DNA from: a virus
Strand: one strand, 5' to 3'
Virus record (IMG/VR): IMGVR_UViG_3300035180_001353
Coordinates: 1 to 32,833 of that record
Length of the DNA stretch: 32,833 bases
The notes below the pieces were generated by a model that saw only the letters and a list, made by a program, of their open reading frames with translations, was not told the DNA's origin and did no database searches. The position numbers and the translations under genes were made by a program. Positions 31,532-32,833 of the stretch are shown piece by piece. The first letter of the stretch is position 1; each line of letters begins with the position of its first letter.

Positions 31532-32745
31532 ATGTAGTATCTATAAAACAATTTCCATTAGACAGTTTCTTTGGTGATGGTGTGATTTACACTGCCAGTA
31601 AAGGTATTCAGTTACCTTACACTAAGCAAGCATTTTCAATTCCTATAGTATTACAGGATTTAATAGATACTGCTGCATTTAAGTTTAACGTTTATTATAA
31701 TAATTTCTTTGTTTATCAGTCAGGCAGTAATGTTATCTGTTCTTTTTATTCTAATGGAGTATTAAAATATACAGTTACAGTTACTCAATATCTTGGTCAG
31801 TTAATGTTTGGTAATCAGTTTTATTTCTTTTATCAAGATAGCAGTAACTTGAAATGTGTTGTAATAGATTTATCTTCTTATACCACAAAAACTATTATAG
31901 TTACATTGAATGGTGCTTCAGTAACAGGTCTTAAGATTAGGCAGTTTACTTCACAGTTATTTTCTATTATATCAGCAAATCCAACCACTGTTAATCTTTT
32001 TACTATGTTAGATGCATCTGCTATATCTTCTGCTAATAATGGTGCAACAGTTAATTTAATACCTTTTACTTATTCTGCAGTAGCTAATCCTACATTAAAC
32101 ATAGATTGTATTTATAAAGATAATGTAGTTCATCTTTTTGGTGATGATGGTACTGTTGAGTTTAAGTTAAACATAGGTGATTTTACTTATTTAAGTATGT
32201 TAAGAGTATTGCAGTATAGGCAAACTCCGTTTGAGACGATGGATAGTATAACTGAATTAGGTCAGGGTTTGCAGTATTTATATACTTTGAATAATAATTT
32301 TTATAAATTTTATAATAAGATATATCAGAATTACTTATGGATGGATAGTAGTGGTAAAAATATATTTTTAGGTGTATCTTATCATTACTTAAGCCCTGTG
32401 TGTTATTATGATTTTCTTAAGCAGACTGTTAATTTCTTGACTTTTGATTTGATGGATGATGGTAAGCAAGGTAGTTTATTTTATAGTTTTGGGTGTAATG
32501 TATTATATCCTAACAAACCTTTTTATGTGCATAGTGTTAAAGTAGATTATGGAGAGTATTTTGATACAGGTGATTATGAGTTTATGTTTGATATTATGTA
32601 TAAAGGCGTTAATAGAGTTTTTCCGTTTAAGGGTGATTTTATTAGAACTACTTATCCTGTATCTATTTGGGCTGATAGGTGTTATTTTTCTTTGGTGTCT
32701 AATTACTCTGGTTTAATAAGAAACATTGAATTTAGTGTTGGTTAG
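31528..32745 (+). CDS. Unknown beta-rich structural-type protein (405 aa)
   Basis: I take the ATG at 31528, which overlaps the preceding stop (ATGA) and has GAGAGGT at eight-base spacing, rather than the TTG at 31504. The product is almost all beta strand, with repeated Tyr/Phe/Asn-rich short strands (YNNFFVYQSGSNVICSFYSN, then YLGQLMFGNQFYFFYQD, then NIDCIYKDNVVHLFGDDG) that suggest a propeller-like or receptor-binding tail/neck protein. No catalytic motif and no recognised family. Codon use is as AT-rich as its neighbours. Confidence 0.8.
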   Translation: MNVVSIKQFPLDSFFGDGVIYTASKGIQLPYTKQAFSIPIVLQDLIDTAAFKFNVYYNNFFVYQSGSNVICSFYSNGVLKYTVTVTQYLGQLMFGNQFYFFYQDSSNLKCVVIDLSSYTTKTIIVTLNGASVTGLKIRQFTSQLFSIISANPTTVNLFTMLDASAISSANNGATVNLIPFTYSAVANPTLNIDCIYKDNVVHLFGDDGTVEFKLNIGDFTYLSMLRVLQYRQTPFETMDSITELGQGLQYLYTLNNNFYKFYNKIYQNYLWMDSSGKNIFLGVSYHYLSPVCYYDFLKQTVNFLTFDLMDDGKQGSLFYSFGCNVLYPNKPFYVHSVKVDYGEYFDTGDYEFMFDIMYKGVNRVFPFKGDFIRTTYPVSIWADRCYFSLVSNYSGLIRNIEFSVG

Positions 32746-32747
32746 TT

Positions 32748-32833
32748 ATGATAAAATTTTTTAATAAAAATTTGAAAGTAGATAAAGGAGTTGTTATATT
32801 AGTGAAAGGTGGTTGGATTGTATCAATAGTAAT
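32748..32833 (+). CDS. Start of a further late gene (partial)
   Basis: ATG two bases after the previous stop. The frame stays open to the window's end, reading MIKFFNKNLKVDKGVVILVK then GGWIVSIV. No strong ribosome binding site, so translation is probably coupled to the upstream gene. Too short to assign. Confidence 0.55.
   Translation, partial: MIKFFNKNLKVDKGVVILVKGGWIVSIV

Overview
The window looks like part of an AT-rich, double-stranded DNA tailed bacteriophage genome. It has a phage-style replication and nucleotide module, a portal-like protein, very large helical virion-type proteins, tightly packed genes that often overlap (TAATG and ATGA junctions), and strong AAGGAG-type ribosome binding sites. 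I see no integrase, repressor or plasmid functions. Terminase, major capsid and tail genes are not visible and presumably lie outside the window. The host cannot be named. The SD-rich, TTGACA/TATAAT-type signals fit a low-GC bacterium, and the class II reductase implies that adenosylcobalamin is available.

Layout. (1) 1-5997, plus strand: end of a late virion operon, with a partial gene, a 1642-residue virion or ejection-type protein, a small membrane protein and a 54-residue protein, closed by a bidirectional terminator at 6000-6039. (2) 6043-22094, minus strand: one long replication and nucleotide operon. In transcription order it carries dCMP deaminase, an overlapping tRNA-Leu(UAA), a 33-residue membrane peptide, two tandem sliding-clamp paralogues, a radical SAM protein, an SSB-like protein, an SF2 helicase, a Cas4/RecB-type Fe-S nuclease, an AEP primase-helicase, a thymidylate synthase family protein, an unknown protein, DNA polymerase A, Dam-type methylase, a VRR-NUC-like nuclease and NrdJ. 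(3) 22166-26086, minus strand: an accessory region of small unknown genes in short cassettes. Most cassettes have a TTGACA/extended -10 promoter and a recurrent upstream repeat; three have a 5'-leader hairpin, and two end in a strong terminator followed by an AT-only palindrome. (4) 26087-27701: about 1.6 kb of apparently non-coding DNA between divergent transcription units, with a GC-rich repeat island, (AAC)26, a 167-bp nested imperfect palindrome, six 29-bp tandem repeats and three tandem plus-strand promoters. It is the best candidate for a replication origin and control region. (5) 27702-32833, plus strand: start of the late operon with the portal-like protein, a small membrane protein and several unknown structural candidates, running off the end.

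The genes fit together as an autonomous replisome: primase-helicase, Pol A, clamp(s), SSB and nucleases. NrdJ supplies deoxynucleotides, and dCMP deaminase plus the thymidylate synthase homologue push pyrimidines toward dTMP, which suits an AT-rich genome. If the genome is circular or circularly permuted, the plus-strand genes at both ends of the window would be the two ends of a single late operon. It would start at 27.7 kb, pass through unseen sequence and stop at 6.0 kb. The most unusual parts are the repeated promoter/leader/terminator cassettes at 22-26 kb and the repeat-dense region at 26.1-27.7 kb.
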